Below, piece by piece: positions 6,279-12,801 of a stretch of DNA of 22,400 nt (within the stretch, counting starts at the first letter, position 1; every line of letters starts with the position of its first letter). Source of the stretch: DYJE01 sp964637565 (GTDB lineage: Bacteria; Desulfobacterota; Desulfobacteria; Desulfobacterales; Desulfolunaceae); assembly GCA_964637565.1 (NCBI GenBank), contig CAZWTY010000074.1, forward strand, positions 1 through 22,400. Reading direction: 5' to 3'. Both the position numbers and the translations under genes were made by a program. The notes under the pieces were generated by a model. That model was not told the origin of the DNA. It saw only the letters and a list, made by a program, of their open reading frames with translations, and ran no database searches.

Positions 6279-6749
6279 TTATTTGACCGATTTCAGGGCA
6301 TCTTCAATTTTACGGCTGACCTTGTCCGTCATGTCGGCCACCTCGTCAAGTAACGAGCCGGTTTCCGCAAATCCGTTGTCCCTGGCTTTTTTGGCCCAGT
6401 CCCTGTAGGAGGTCACGTGGCTTTCGTTGTGACTGATCCAGTGGCTGAACAGAATTTTGAGCTGTTCCTCGAAGGTCAGGTTGTTTTTTTCATGGCCCCG
6501 GCTCTTTCCATGATCCCCATGGTGGTGGTGATCGTGATCCGAATCGCCGTGGTCATGGGAATGCACATGACGGTGCTCATGGCTGTGATGCGTTTCATGG
6601 CTGTGGCCATGATCGTGTTCATGGTCATGATCATGATCGTGGGTATGGCTGTGTTCATGGGCGTGGTCATGTTTTTTTCCATGCTCTTTTGAATGATCGT
6701 GGCCGTGCTTGTGCTCTTTCTTCTTATCGTCGTGATGGTGATGTGACAT
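6279..6749 (-). CDS. His-rich metal-binding protein with C-terminal helical domain
   Basis: A 156-aa protein in two parts. Residues 3-86 are a low-complexity run dominated by alternating His-Asp, His-Glu and His-Gly (about 37 His by my count), typical of nickel, zinc or cobalt storage or chaperone tails. Residues 90-156 are an ordered helical domain beginning LTFEEQLKILFSHWISHNES, with a W-x2-HN-x2-H pattern and two further amphipathic helices. I recognise this C-terminal type from other anaerobes, often next to His-rich stretches, but know no function. No signal peptide, so cytoplasmic. The start has AAGGAGA seven bases upstream. It is the first gene of an operon with prmA. The long antisense hydrophobic ORF across it is an artefact of His codons. 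Confidence 0.85.
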   Translation of the reverse strand: MSHHHHDDKKKEHKHGHDHSKEHGKKHDHAHEHSHTHDHDHDHEHDHGHSHETHHSHEHRHVHSHDHGDSDHDHHHHGDHGKSRGHEKNNLTFEEQLKILFSHWISHNESHVTSYRDWAKKARDNGFAETGSLLDEVADMTDKVSRKIEDALKSVK

Positions 6750-6918
6750 ATCGATTCTCCTTGATCGTTGAAAGGATGAAAGCGCATTACTTTAGAACAG
6801 ATGATAAACACTTTAAAAGGGAAATCATCATTACATCTTGATTTTTTATCCGCGCAGGATAAACTCAACCTGTTTATTTGGTTGACCAATTCATTCATAC
6901 TCCAGGGAGGAAAGTACG

Positions 6919-8826
6919 ATGCACGGACATCTTCGGATTCTGAAACGCCAGAGAATCGTCTTGTTTTTCACGGCAGCCTTTTTTCTGCTCGCCGGCCTTT
7001 GCAGTCCGGCCATGGCAGAGAAAAACACCCTTCTAATCATCGACGCGTCGGGAAGCATGAGGTCCAGCATCGACGGCATGGTGAAAATGGACATGGCCAA
7101 GGATGTGCTGTGCGACTATATCAGCCGGCTTCCCCGGGACATGAACGTGGGCCTGGTGGCTTACGGTCACCGATCCAAGGACGATTGCAGTGATGTGGAA
7201 TACATGGTTCCCCTGGGTAAAAACAACAGGGATCTGATGATCGAGAAAATCATCTCCATGAAACCCATGGGCAAAACCCCCATTTCCCTGAGTCTTGAAA
7301 AGGCCGTGGCCATTCTCGACACCGTTTCAGGGGACAACACCATCATCCTGGTGAGCGACGGAAAAGAATCCTGCAACGCCGAGCCCTGTGCCCTTCTCGA
7401 AAGATACGCAGCCCAGGGAAAAAGCTTCGTGGCCCATGTGGTGGGCTTCGATGTGGGCGTCAGGGAGAAAAAGGAACTGGAGTGCATCGCTGCGGCCGGC
7501 CGGGGAAAATACTACCCTGCGGACAACCTGAAAGGGTTCAAGATCGCCCTTGAGAATGTGGCCAAGGACCAACCTCCGGTGATCGCTCCCGTGGAACCCG
7601 CGGTTGTTCCCATGGCGTCAGGCGTTCTTTCTCTTCCGAAGACAGCTTATGTGGCCGGAGAAAGGATCTGGCTCCATTTCGACACGGTTGAGAATTACGA
7701 ACCCAAAGCCTGGGTGGGCATCGTGCCCGCAGATGTTCCCCATGGTTCTGAAAAGATCAACGATCAGCACGATCTGAGTTACAAGTACCTGAACAGGATG
7801 AAAAGCGGTGATTTCGAATTTTTCGCTCCGGGCCAGCCCGGTCGATACGATTTTCGCCTGAACGATTCGGACAACAACGGCCGTGAAGTGGCCCACGTGA
7901 CGTTCGAGGTGATCCGGGGTTCGGCCACCCTGTCCATGCCGAAAAACAGCCTTGTCAGCGGCGAGCCGTTCACGGTCACCGTGAATCCCCTCTCCTACCT
8001 CTGCCCCAAAGCCTGGGTGGGTGTCGTGCCTTCGGACATTCCCCACGGCGACGAGGAGAGAAACGACAAATTCGACCTCAGCTATAAATATCTGGGGGAC
8101 AAACCCAACGGCACCTTCGCCTTCAACGCCCCGACAAAGCCCGGGAACTATGACATGAGGCTTCACGACACCGACAACAAAGGTTCGGAAATCGCCTCCA
8201 TCTCGTTTACCGTGGGCCAGGCCTCCGGCGGTTTGTCCCTTCCGAGAACCGTGTACCAGGCCGGGGAAAAAATCGTGGTTTCTTTCTCAACCGCGGCGAA
8301 ACTCGACAAAAAAGCCTGGGTCGGGATGATTCCTTCGGATATCCCCCACGGCAGTGAGGCGAGAAACGATCAGCACGATCTGGCCTATCACTACCTGGAT
8401 GGCCAGCAGACCGGGAGTTTCGAGTTTGTGGCTCCCAGCAAGAGCGGAAGCTACGATTTCCGCCTGAACGATTCGGACAACAACGGCAACGAGCTGGACT
8501 CCATCTCATTCACCGTGGTGGATTCCAGCGCCAGCCTGAGCCTGGACAAACCGGTCTACGCGCCTGGTGAGCGGATGTGGGTGACATTCAAAACCTCGGT
8601 GGCGTTTGCCAGCAAAGCCTGGGTCGGCATCATTCCTTCCAATGTTCCCCATGGCCGGGAAGAAGTGAACGACGACCACGATATCAGCTATGTGTATGTG
8701 GACGGTGAAACGGAAGGTGTCAGGGAAATGGAAGCCCCCACCGTTCCCGGAACCTACGATGTGCGGTTCAACGATACGGACGACAATGGCAAGGAAATCG
8801 CGTCGGTGACGTTTACGGTCAGGTAA
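6919..8826 (+). CDS. Exported VWA-domain protein with four SKICH-like beta-sandwich repeats
   Basis: A 635-aa secreted or periplasmic protein. Residues 1-33 are a Sec signal peptide (RILKRQR, hydrophobic core, cleavage after AMA). A von Willebrand A domain spans about 36-215, with an intact MIDAS: DASGSM (42-47), T120 in GKTP and D147 in VSDGKE. It should bind Mg or Ca and a partner protein. A short Pro-rich linker (218-232) leads to four tandem units of about 101 aa (235-331, 336-432, 437-533, 538-634). Each has AGE.i.v.F near the start, KAWVG..PsdiPHG in the middle, ND.hDlsY.Y, then AP..pG.YD.RlnD.DnnG.Eia..tF.V. The repeats fill the rest; there is no C-terminal anchor. Ribosome site GGGAGGA lies eight bases before ATG. 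It is divergent from the His-rich/prmA operon; no clear promoter seen. Likely an envelope adhesion or complex-assembly factor. Confidence 0.88.
   Translation: MHGHLRILKRQRIVLFFTAAFFLLAGLCSPAMAEKNTLLIIDASGSMRSSIDGMVKMDMAKDVLCDYISRLPRDMNVGLVAYGHRSKDDCSDVEYMVPLGKNNRDLMIEKIISMKPMGKTPISLSLEKAVAILDTVSGDNTIILVSDGKESCNAEPCALLERYAAQGKSFVAHVVGFDVGVREKKELECIAAAGRGKYYPADNLKGFKIALENVAKDQPPVIAPVEPAVVPMASGVLSLPKTAYVAGERIWLHFDTVENYEPKAWVGIVPADVPHGSEKINDQHDLSYKYLNRMKSGDFEFFAPGQPGRYDFRLNDSDNNGREVAHVTFEVIRGSATLSMPKNSLVSGEPFTVTVNPLSYLCPKAWVGVVPSDIPHGDEERNDKFDLSYKYLGDKPNGTFAFNAPTKPGNYDMRLHDTDNKGSEIASISFTVGQASGGLSLPRTVYQAGEKIVVSFSTAAKLDKKAWVGMIPSDIPHGSEARNDQHDLAYHYLDGQQTGSFEFVAPSKSGSYDFRLNDSDNNGNELDSISFTVVDSSASLSLDKPVYAPGERMWVTFKTSVAFASKAWVGIIPSNVPHGREEVNDDHDISYVYVDGETEGVREMEAPTVPGTYDVRFNDTDDNGKEIASVTFTVR
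7621..8820 (+). repeat. Four tandem ~303-bp coding repeats (SKICH-like units)
   Basis: Units begin near 7621, 7924, 8227 and 8530, in register at about 101 codons. They align without gaps over most of their length but have diverged at DNA level; units 1 and 3 look most alike (shared NDQHDL and YDFRLNDSDNNG). Each ends with an acidic DxDxxGxE loop: DSDNNGRE, DTDNKGSE, DSDNNGNE and DTDDNGKE. Confidence 0.85.
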
Positions 8827-8833
8827 AAGAGCC

Positions 8834-8880
8834 TTCCGCTCCGGGAAAACAGGCGTCAAGGCCGTTTTGCCGGGGCGGAA
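8834..8880. terminator. Bidirectional hairpin between convergent VWA gene and trmH
   Basis: A 17-bp imperfect stem (8834-8850 with 8864-8880; one mismatch and one G-U) around a 13-nt loop, between the VWA stop (8826) and the trmH stop (8900). The minus side runs into TCTTTTA, the plus side has no T run. It fits a shared transcription end for two convergent genes, better for trmH. Confidence 0.5.
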
Positions 8881-8899
8881 CGGCATGTCCCCACGAGGC

Positions 8900-9550
8900 T
8901 CAGCCCTGGATGATCCGGCCCCTCTTGTCCAGGTCCGGATAGGCCAGTCCTTTTTTCCTGTAATACGGCGCGAGTTTCGGATAGCCCCATTCGAAGAGAA
9001 GGCGCCTGAACTGTTCGTCGTCGATCTGGCGTCTGTCGTACAGGCCCTTGGCCATGCGCTGTCTTTGGGCTTCGTAGAGAACAAGGGCCGAGGCCACGCT
9101 CACGTTGAGGGACTGGATCATGCCGAACATGGGAACCATGATGCAGCCGTCGGCCATGGCCACGGCCCGGGGTGAGACGCCCTCCAGCTCGGTGCCCAGA
9201 ACGATGGCGGTGGGCACCGTGTAATCGACGGATCGGAAATCCATGGCTGTTTCATCGAGATGGGCGCAGTAGATCGTATATCCGTTTCGGCGCAGGTCGC
9301 CAAACGCCGCTTCAAGAGATTCGTGGGTTTTGACCGAGATCCATTTTCGGCTTCCGCTGGAAGCCCGCTGTTTGAGGTCGATGGCGTGAAGGTTTGTCAC
9401 CGCGTGGGCCTGGAAAATGCCCACGGCGTCACAGGTTCTGGCGATGGCCGCCAGATTGTGGGGCGTCTCCACATGCTCCATGAGGACGGTCAAGTCCATC
9501 TGCCTCTGGTTCAGTATCCTGACGATTTTCTCGTAGCGTTCGGGTGTCAT
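8900..9550 (-). CDS. trmH: tRNA (guanosine-18-2'-O)-methyltransferase TrmH
   Basis: Cytoplasmic SpoU-family enzyme that forms Gm18 in the D-loop of tRNAs. From MTPERYEKI it follows E. coli TrmH nearly throughout: RQMDLTVLMEHVETPHNLAA (16-35) with motif 1 HNLAAIARTCDAVG; KTHESLEAA; the motif 2 block VLGTELEGVS (117-126); motif 3 MVPMFGMIQSLNVSVASALV (138-157) and LYEAQRQR; then RLLFEWGYPKLA and the C-terminal KKGLAYPDLD. I prefer ATG 9550 (216 aa) because E. coli TrmH starts there and GGAG precedes it by four bases; ATG 9589 adds 13 residues with no good ribosome site. It is divergent from the DUF3786 gene, and a 14-bp repeat lies just beyond its start. Confidence 0.95.
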   Translation of the reverse strand: MTPERYEKIVRILNQRQMDLTVLMEHVETPHNLAAIARTCDAVGIFQAHAVTNLHAIDLKQRASSGSRKWISVKTHESLEAAFGDLRRNGYTIYCAHLDETAMDFRSVDYTVPTAIVLGTELEGVSPRAVAMADGCIMVPMFGMIQSLNVSVASALVLYEAQRQRMAKGLYDRRQIDDEQFRRLLFEWGYPKLAPYYRKKGLAYPDLDKRGRIIQG

Positions 9551-9591
9551 GGCGCTCCAGTCTGTTTTGATGAAAACGATAGGTCTCATCT

Positions 9592-9605
9592 CAGGGCTTG
9601 CCTGT
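9592..9605. repeat. 14-bp repeat CAGGGCTTGCCTGT, first copy
   Basis: The identical 14-mer recurs at 10285-10298, so the two copies bracket the DUF3786 gene. It is itself an interrupted palindrome (CAGG..CCTG). At the second copy it forms the terminator stem; here there is no T tract on either side, and it lies in the trmH/DUF3786 divergent interval. Confidence 0.5.
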
Positions 9606-9666
9606 CAAGAAAAAGATCGGTCCGTCAAAGGTTGTTCCAAGGGGCGTCCTCAGCGTGAGGTGTTTG

Positions 9667-10284
9667 ATGAATGATGGAAAAACAGTGTATGAGCAGACGC
9701 TGGAAGGTTACCGGGATCGGTTTAAGGCCCTGTCCCTGGAACACCTGGCAAAAAACCCGGACATCAAGGTCGGGTCCCGCAGTGTGAAACTAATGTTTTT
9801 CAACGAACCGTTTCACGTTTCGGACAGGGGTGTTTTCACGGAAGTGGGGAAAGAGGCCTCTTTCGAGGTGTGCGTGGTGATCTACAACTACCTTCTGCGC
9901 TACAGGAAAGGGGAAAAAAACCCGGGGGCCTGGGTGGCCTACAGGGACACACAACATTCAGGCCCCCTGACCGTGTACTTCGCCGATTCCGTGGAAAAAA
10001 AGATTGTCGATGTCTATGGTAAAAAGGGCCCGGCGCTGATGGACGCCTGTCATTTTCTGGGCGGCCGGAAACCCGAAAACGCTCCGGATGTGGATGTGGC
10101 CATGGTTTTCCAGGCTCTGCCGGACCTTCAGCTGCTCTTTTTGTTCAACCATCAGGACGAGGATTTTCCCGCCTCGTGCAGTGTCCTGTTCCGGCAAGGC
10201 GTGGAACGCTTCCTGGACCCTGAAAGCCTGGCGATTTTAGGCGCCGTGTTCGCGTCAAAGCTGGCTGGCCGAAACCCGGCTTGA
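9667..10284 (+). CDS. DUF3786 family protein
   Basis: A 205-aa soluble protein. Features of DUF3786 as I recall them: an N-terminal helix pair with YRDRFKALSLEHLA, a strand LMFFNEPFHVSDRG, the segment VVIYNYLLRY (about 71-80) followed by GAWVAYRDT (about 89-97), a FLGGRKPE loop, DVDVAMVFQALPDL, and an F.HQDEDFPAS acidic segment near residue 164. The family is common in anaerobes that carry corrinoid or acetyl-CoA pathway proteins, but its role is unknown. The frame is open upstream to a TTG at 9598; ATG 9667 is chosen because GAGGTG sits four bases ahead. The stop overlaps the stem of its own terminator. It may share a divergent promoter region with trmH. Confidence 0.85.
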   Translation: MNDGKTVYEQTLEGYRDRFKALSLEHLAKNPDIKVGSRSVKLMFFNEPFHVSDRGVFTEVGKEASFEVCVVIYNYLLRYRKGEKNPGAWVAYRDTQHSGPLTVYFADSVEKKIVDVYGKKGPALMDACHFLGGRKPENAPDVDVAMVFQALPDLQLLFLFNHQDEDFPASCSVLFRQGVERFLDPESLAILGAVFASKLAGRNPA

Positions 10285-10304
10285 CAGGGCTTGCCTGTTT
10301 TTTT
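10284..10304 (+). terminator. Intrinsic terminator of the DUF3786 gene
   Basis: ACAGG (10284-10288) and CCTGT (10294-10298) form a short stem followed by TTTTTTT. It starts on the last base of the stop codon. Short but with a perfect U tract. Confidence 0.6.
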
Positions 10305-10358
10305 ATAGTCGGAACTTCGAATGATCCAAAACTTCTAACCCGACACAAGGAGTACGCC

Positions 10359-10781
10359 ATGACCGGCCAGGATGTCCAATCTGAAATCGACGGCTTTCTC
10401 GAAACATGGACCGTGGACGACAACGAGATGAAAAAAGCCTTTGTTCGCCTGAAACAGCATCTGGAAGCCATGCCCGGTGTGTCGTTCGCCTTCAAGGGCC
10501 GGGCCGGTGTGAGCTACTCCCTCAGGGCCAAACATGAAAACCAGAAAACCCGGGATCTTTTTGTCATGGCGGATGTGATAGACGACGATCCGGAGGCCCG
10601 GTGGCTGTCGGTATGCTTTTACGGGGATCTGATCACGGACCCTGAGGAGAAGGGGGATCTGGTGCCCGGAGGACTTTCCGGTGATGACGGGTACTGTTTC
10701 GATCTCGACGAATGGGATGATGAGGCTCTGGCCTATCTGGAAGCGCGTCTTTCAGAGGCCTGCGGCAACGCGTCCAGATAA
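10359..10781 (+). CDS. Hypothetical acidic protein, 140 aa
   Basis: Start ATG 10359 follows AAGGAG by six bases. I do not recognise the family. The N-terminal third is helical (residues 5-36: SEIDGFLETWTVDDNEMKKA and on). The middle is alternating strands (VSFAFKGRAGVSYSLRAK, LFVMADVID, WLSVCFYGDLI), and the end is strongly acidic (DDGYCFDLDEWDDEALAYLE). No signal peptide or membrane segment. The AFKGRAGVSYSLR segment looks like a beta hairpin of a small alpha/beta domain that could bind a ligand. It lies behind the DUF3786 terminator, so it probably has its own promoter in the 55-bp gap. Confidence 0.8.
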   Translation: MTGQDVQSEIDGFLETWTVDDNEMKKAFVRLKQHLEAMPGVSFAFKGRAGVSYSLRAKHENQKTRDLFVMADVIDDDPEARWLSVCFYGDLITDPEEKGDLVPGGLSGDDGYCFDLDEWDDEALAYLEARLSEACGNASR

Positions 10782-10788
10782 ACTTCGT

Positions 10789-10812
10789 GCCGGGGATCCA
10801 CAGGTTCCCGGC
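10789..10812. terminator. GC-rich hairpin between convergent genes
   Basis: GCCGGG (10789-10794) pairs with CCCGGC (10807-10812) around a loop containing GGATCC, followed on the plus strand by TTATTCC. It fills the 31-bp gap between two convergent stops. The U tract is poor, so it may be only a weak terminator. Confidence 0.35.
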
Positions 10813-11145
10813 TTATTCCGCTGTCACGGCGTCTTCACGAAGGGGAACACGGATTTTTCGTTTTTTCGCTTCTTTGTGCCGTCTGTAGAAGATGGCCACA
10901 TGGCCGATCATCCCCACCATCTGGCAGCCGGTCCGTTCTTCGATTCCTTGTGAAATCTGGTCTTTCTGCTCTTTTTTCTTGAATTCGATAAACTTGAGCT
11001 TGATCAGTTCGTGGGCGTCCAGGGCCTCGTTGATCGATCGCTCCACGGCCTCGGTGATCCCGTTCTGGCCGATGAAAACCACAGGATCGAGATCGTGGGC
11101 GAGGCTTCTCAGATAGCTGCGTTGAAATCCTTTGAGCTTTTCCAC
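10813..11145 (-). CDS. yhbY: Ribosome-assembly RNA-binding protein YhbY (CRM domain)
   Basis: A 110-aa CRS1-YhbY (CRM) domain protein that binds pre-50S particles. Marks: LKGFQRSYLRSLAHDLDPVV (4-23), the GxxG RNA-binding loop IGQNG (25-29), ITEAVERSINEALDAHELIK (30-49) and the closing strands CQMVGMIGHVAIFYRR (74-89), then a basic tail KEAKKRKIRVP. I choose the GTG at 11145, because GGAG lies six bases upstream and the protein then begins as YhbY proteins normally do. The frame is open to a GTG at 11235 and an ATG at 11208, but neither has a ribosome site and the extra residues are not domain-like. It is convergent with the 140-aa gene. Confidence 0.9.
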   Translation of the reverse strand: MEKLKGFQRSYLRSLAHDLDPVVFIGQNGITEAVERSINEALDAHELIKLKFIEFKKKEQKDQISQGIEERTGCQMVGMIGHVAIFYRRHKEAKKRKIRVPLREDAVTAE

Positions 11146-11648
11146 ATTGAACTCCGCATGTGTTGTTGTTCCGTTGGTCCCCGAAGCATATTCCAGTGTC
11201 ACGGACATTGAAGCCGGGGGAGACAGAACGGTCACCGGGCACGGTTCGCCACGGCGCCTGGAAAGGGTATCTGAAACTGGAATAAATCCCGGAATGTTCT
11301 GATGATACTATACCGTATCGGGTTTCGATGCAACATGATATATTGTATTGCTATTTACCGGATGAGAACACTGTTTATTCTTACGGACGTTCAGGGGGAA
11401 ATGTGCTTGATTAGCGGTTTTATCTCTGTTATATTAGTTAAAATTCGTAAACACTTGTAGCACTCACTTTCTCGGGTTTAAATCATCGTCAAGATTCGGC
11501 TTGTTCTCAAACACTTCAGGGATTTTTCCCATCGTGACTTTACGCTCTGACAACATACACGAAACAATCAGGGATCAGCGGCTGGTTCGTAAAACCGGAT
11601 CAACGCCTCATTTTATATGGACTTTCAAAACAGCACAGGAACCAAGGC
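11146..11648. other. Intergenic region between yhbY and the TetR gene
   Basis: About 500 bp with no ORF I can support. It contains a clear plus-strand sigma70-like promoter (11407-11435) and an AT-rich centre (11300-11470). Any TetR operator is expected here, but I could not identify a convincing long palindrome. Confidence 0.5.
11407..11435 (+). promoter_or_regulatory. Putative sigma70 promoter for the TetR gene
   Basis: TTGATT (11407-11412), 17-nt spacer, TATATT (11430-11435): five of six consensus matches in each box with optimal spacing. It would give a leader of about 205 nt before ATG 11649, which is long; an unannotated short RNA or leader is possible. Confidence 0.5.
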
Positions 11649-12338
11649 ATGGATGAACATTCAAAATTTTCACAACTCAAGGAAGGGGAACGGGAAGCCC
11701 GGCGGGAAATCCTGATCGAGGCCGCCCTCGACCTTTTCGCGGAAAAGCCCTTCGATGAAATCGGCGTCCGGGACATCGCGGCGGCCGTAGGTGTTTCTCC
11801 CGCGTCCATGTACAGGTATTTCACCAGCCGGGAGGATCTGTTTGTGGAAGCCTTCATCAAACAGCTCCGGTCCATCGAGAAGTGGCTGGACACCCTGATG
11901 GAGGACACGGAGAATTTCACCATCGAAGCCTTTTCCACAGGCCTGATCCACCACCTTCTCGACAGCGAATCCACCTTTCAGATGATGAGTTACCTGATGA
12001 TCAAGGGCAAGATGAGTCCTGAGCTCCTGAAAAAATACAATGCCGTTCAGCGTTCCCTGCTCAACCGCATCGACATCGCCATTGAAAGGGCCGGTATTCA
12101 CACGGACAACCGTCTGTTCTCCCATGTGTTCTATGCCTCGCTCAGCGGCATCCTGATGACGTTCAGAAACTATCCCGGCCGGAGCAAGGAGGAGATCGAA
12201 AAGCACGTCCACCGTCTCAGCTCCCTGCTGTGCAAGATTTTCCGCTACGGAGTCGCATCGCCTCTGTTTGACGACATCACCAGCAAAAAGAAGAAACCCT
12301 CCCAGGAGGGTAGCGAACTCCCGGCGTCCCAGTCATGA
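11649..12338 (+). CDS. TetR/AcrR family transcriptional regulator
   Basis: A 229-aa one-domain-plus-ligand-domain repressor. The N-terminal DNA-binding part is textbook: REILIEAALDLFAEKPFDEI (19-38) leads into the helix-turn-helix VRDIAAAVGVSPASMYRYFT (40-59) and REDLFVEAF. Residues 75-205 are the all-helical effector/dimer domain, which gives no clue to ligand (LIHHLLDSESTFQMMSYLMI, RSLLNRIDIAIERAGI). The C-terminus ends in a basic then polar tail. AAGG lies just ahead of the ATG. It is not divergent from, or grouped with, an efflux or metabolic gene, so its target is likely itself or a distant locus. The following 370 bp hold no clear gene. Confidence 0.93.
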   Translation: MDEHSKFSQLKEGEREARREILIEAALDLFAEKPFDEIGVRDIAAAVGVSPASMYRYFTSREDLFVEAFIKQLRSIEKWLDTLMEDTENFTIEAFSTGLIHHLLDSESTFQMMSYLMIKGKMSPELLKKYNAVQRSLLNRIDIAIERAGIHTDNRLFSHVFYASLSGILMTFRNYPGRSKEEIEKHVHRLSSLLCKIFRYGVASPLFDDITSKKKKPSQEGSELPASQS

Positions 12339-12471
12339 TGACCGTGTCAAACCGAGAACCTTCTCCAGTCCCCTCCTGGAGAAGATCCGCACGTTTCAAG
12401 GACGCCTTCCCAACCCAGCCTCAGGATCCGAATCTATTTTGTCTCCAAAAAAACGGTTATAATTCCGAAAC

Positions 12472-12555
12472 TTAGTTCTTGCCCATAATCTTAGAGCGTT
12501 GTTGATCCACGGGAAAAAAAGGTGGTATACTCCGGTCAAAACTCAGGTTATCCAT
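12472..12555 (-). CDS. Possible very small protein, 27 aa
   Basis: ATG 12555 is preceded by AAGGAGGG with a four-base gap, one of the best ribosome sites in the window. The frame encodes MDNLSFDRSIPPFFPVDQQR and then SKIMGKN before TAA. The peptide has no membrane segment and resembles nothing I can name; the PPFFPVDQQ part could be the start of a degraded larger protein. The frame extends upstream but without a better start. Support is the ribosome site only. Confidence 0.25.
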   Translation of the reverse strand: MDNLSFDRSIPPFFPVDQQRSKIMGKN

Positions 12556-12707
12556 GCCGCCCTCCTTCAACATACCAAAATTAACCCCGCCTGCTTTGAT
12601 CAGGCATAGAAGAAGGGGGAATATTGACCCATGGAAGTGAGAGGCGGAATTGGACCGAGCGTCTCGACTGCACGTAAGCCAGGCCACGGCAGCTCCGGAT
12701 GCTCACA

Positions 12708-12744
12708 AGTGGTTCGGTCGCAAGGACTGAGCCACTTTTTTTTT
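12708..12744 (+). terminator. Strong orphan terminator
   Basis: AGTGGTTCGGTC (12708-12719) pairs with GACTGAGCCACT (12725-12736), 12 bp with two G-U pairs and a five-base loop, followed by a long T run through 12744. The nearest plus-strand gene (tetR) ends 370 bp upstream, so either tetR has a long 3' tail or a short RNA ends here. Confidence 0.75.
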
Positions 12745-12801
12745 GCCTTGGGGCAGGGCTTGTTTGTCGCGGTTCCGACCTGAAATCGCTTTCAATGTCT
12801 G

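Larger units (their letters stand above)
12339..12801. other. Gene-poor gap between tetR and pabBC
   Basis: 463 bp between convergent genes. It contains a 9-bp stem without a U tract (CTTCTCCAG 12360-12368 with CTGGAGAAG 12376-12384), a candidate 27-codon minus ORF (12472-12555) and an orphan plus-strand terminator (12708-12744). The composition is more mixed than the neighbours. It may carry a small RNA or remnants of a lost gene; no transposase motif is visible. Confidence 0.45.

Noticed and set aside
6417..6692. Antisense ORF rich in Met, Val and hydrophobic residues, looking like a membrane protein
   Set aside because: It is the complement of CAT/CAC histidine codons, which read as ATG/GTG; it has no ribosome site and lies wholly inside the His-rich gene.
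12600..12744. Riboswitch or SRP-type RNA before the orphan terminator
   Set aside because: No match to consensus cores that I remember (cobalamin, c-di-GMP, SAM, glycine, SRP), so only a generic small RNA possibility is kept as a finding.
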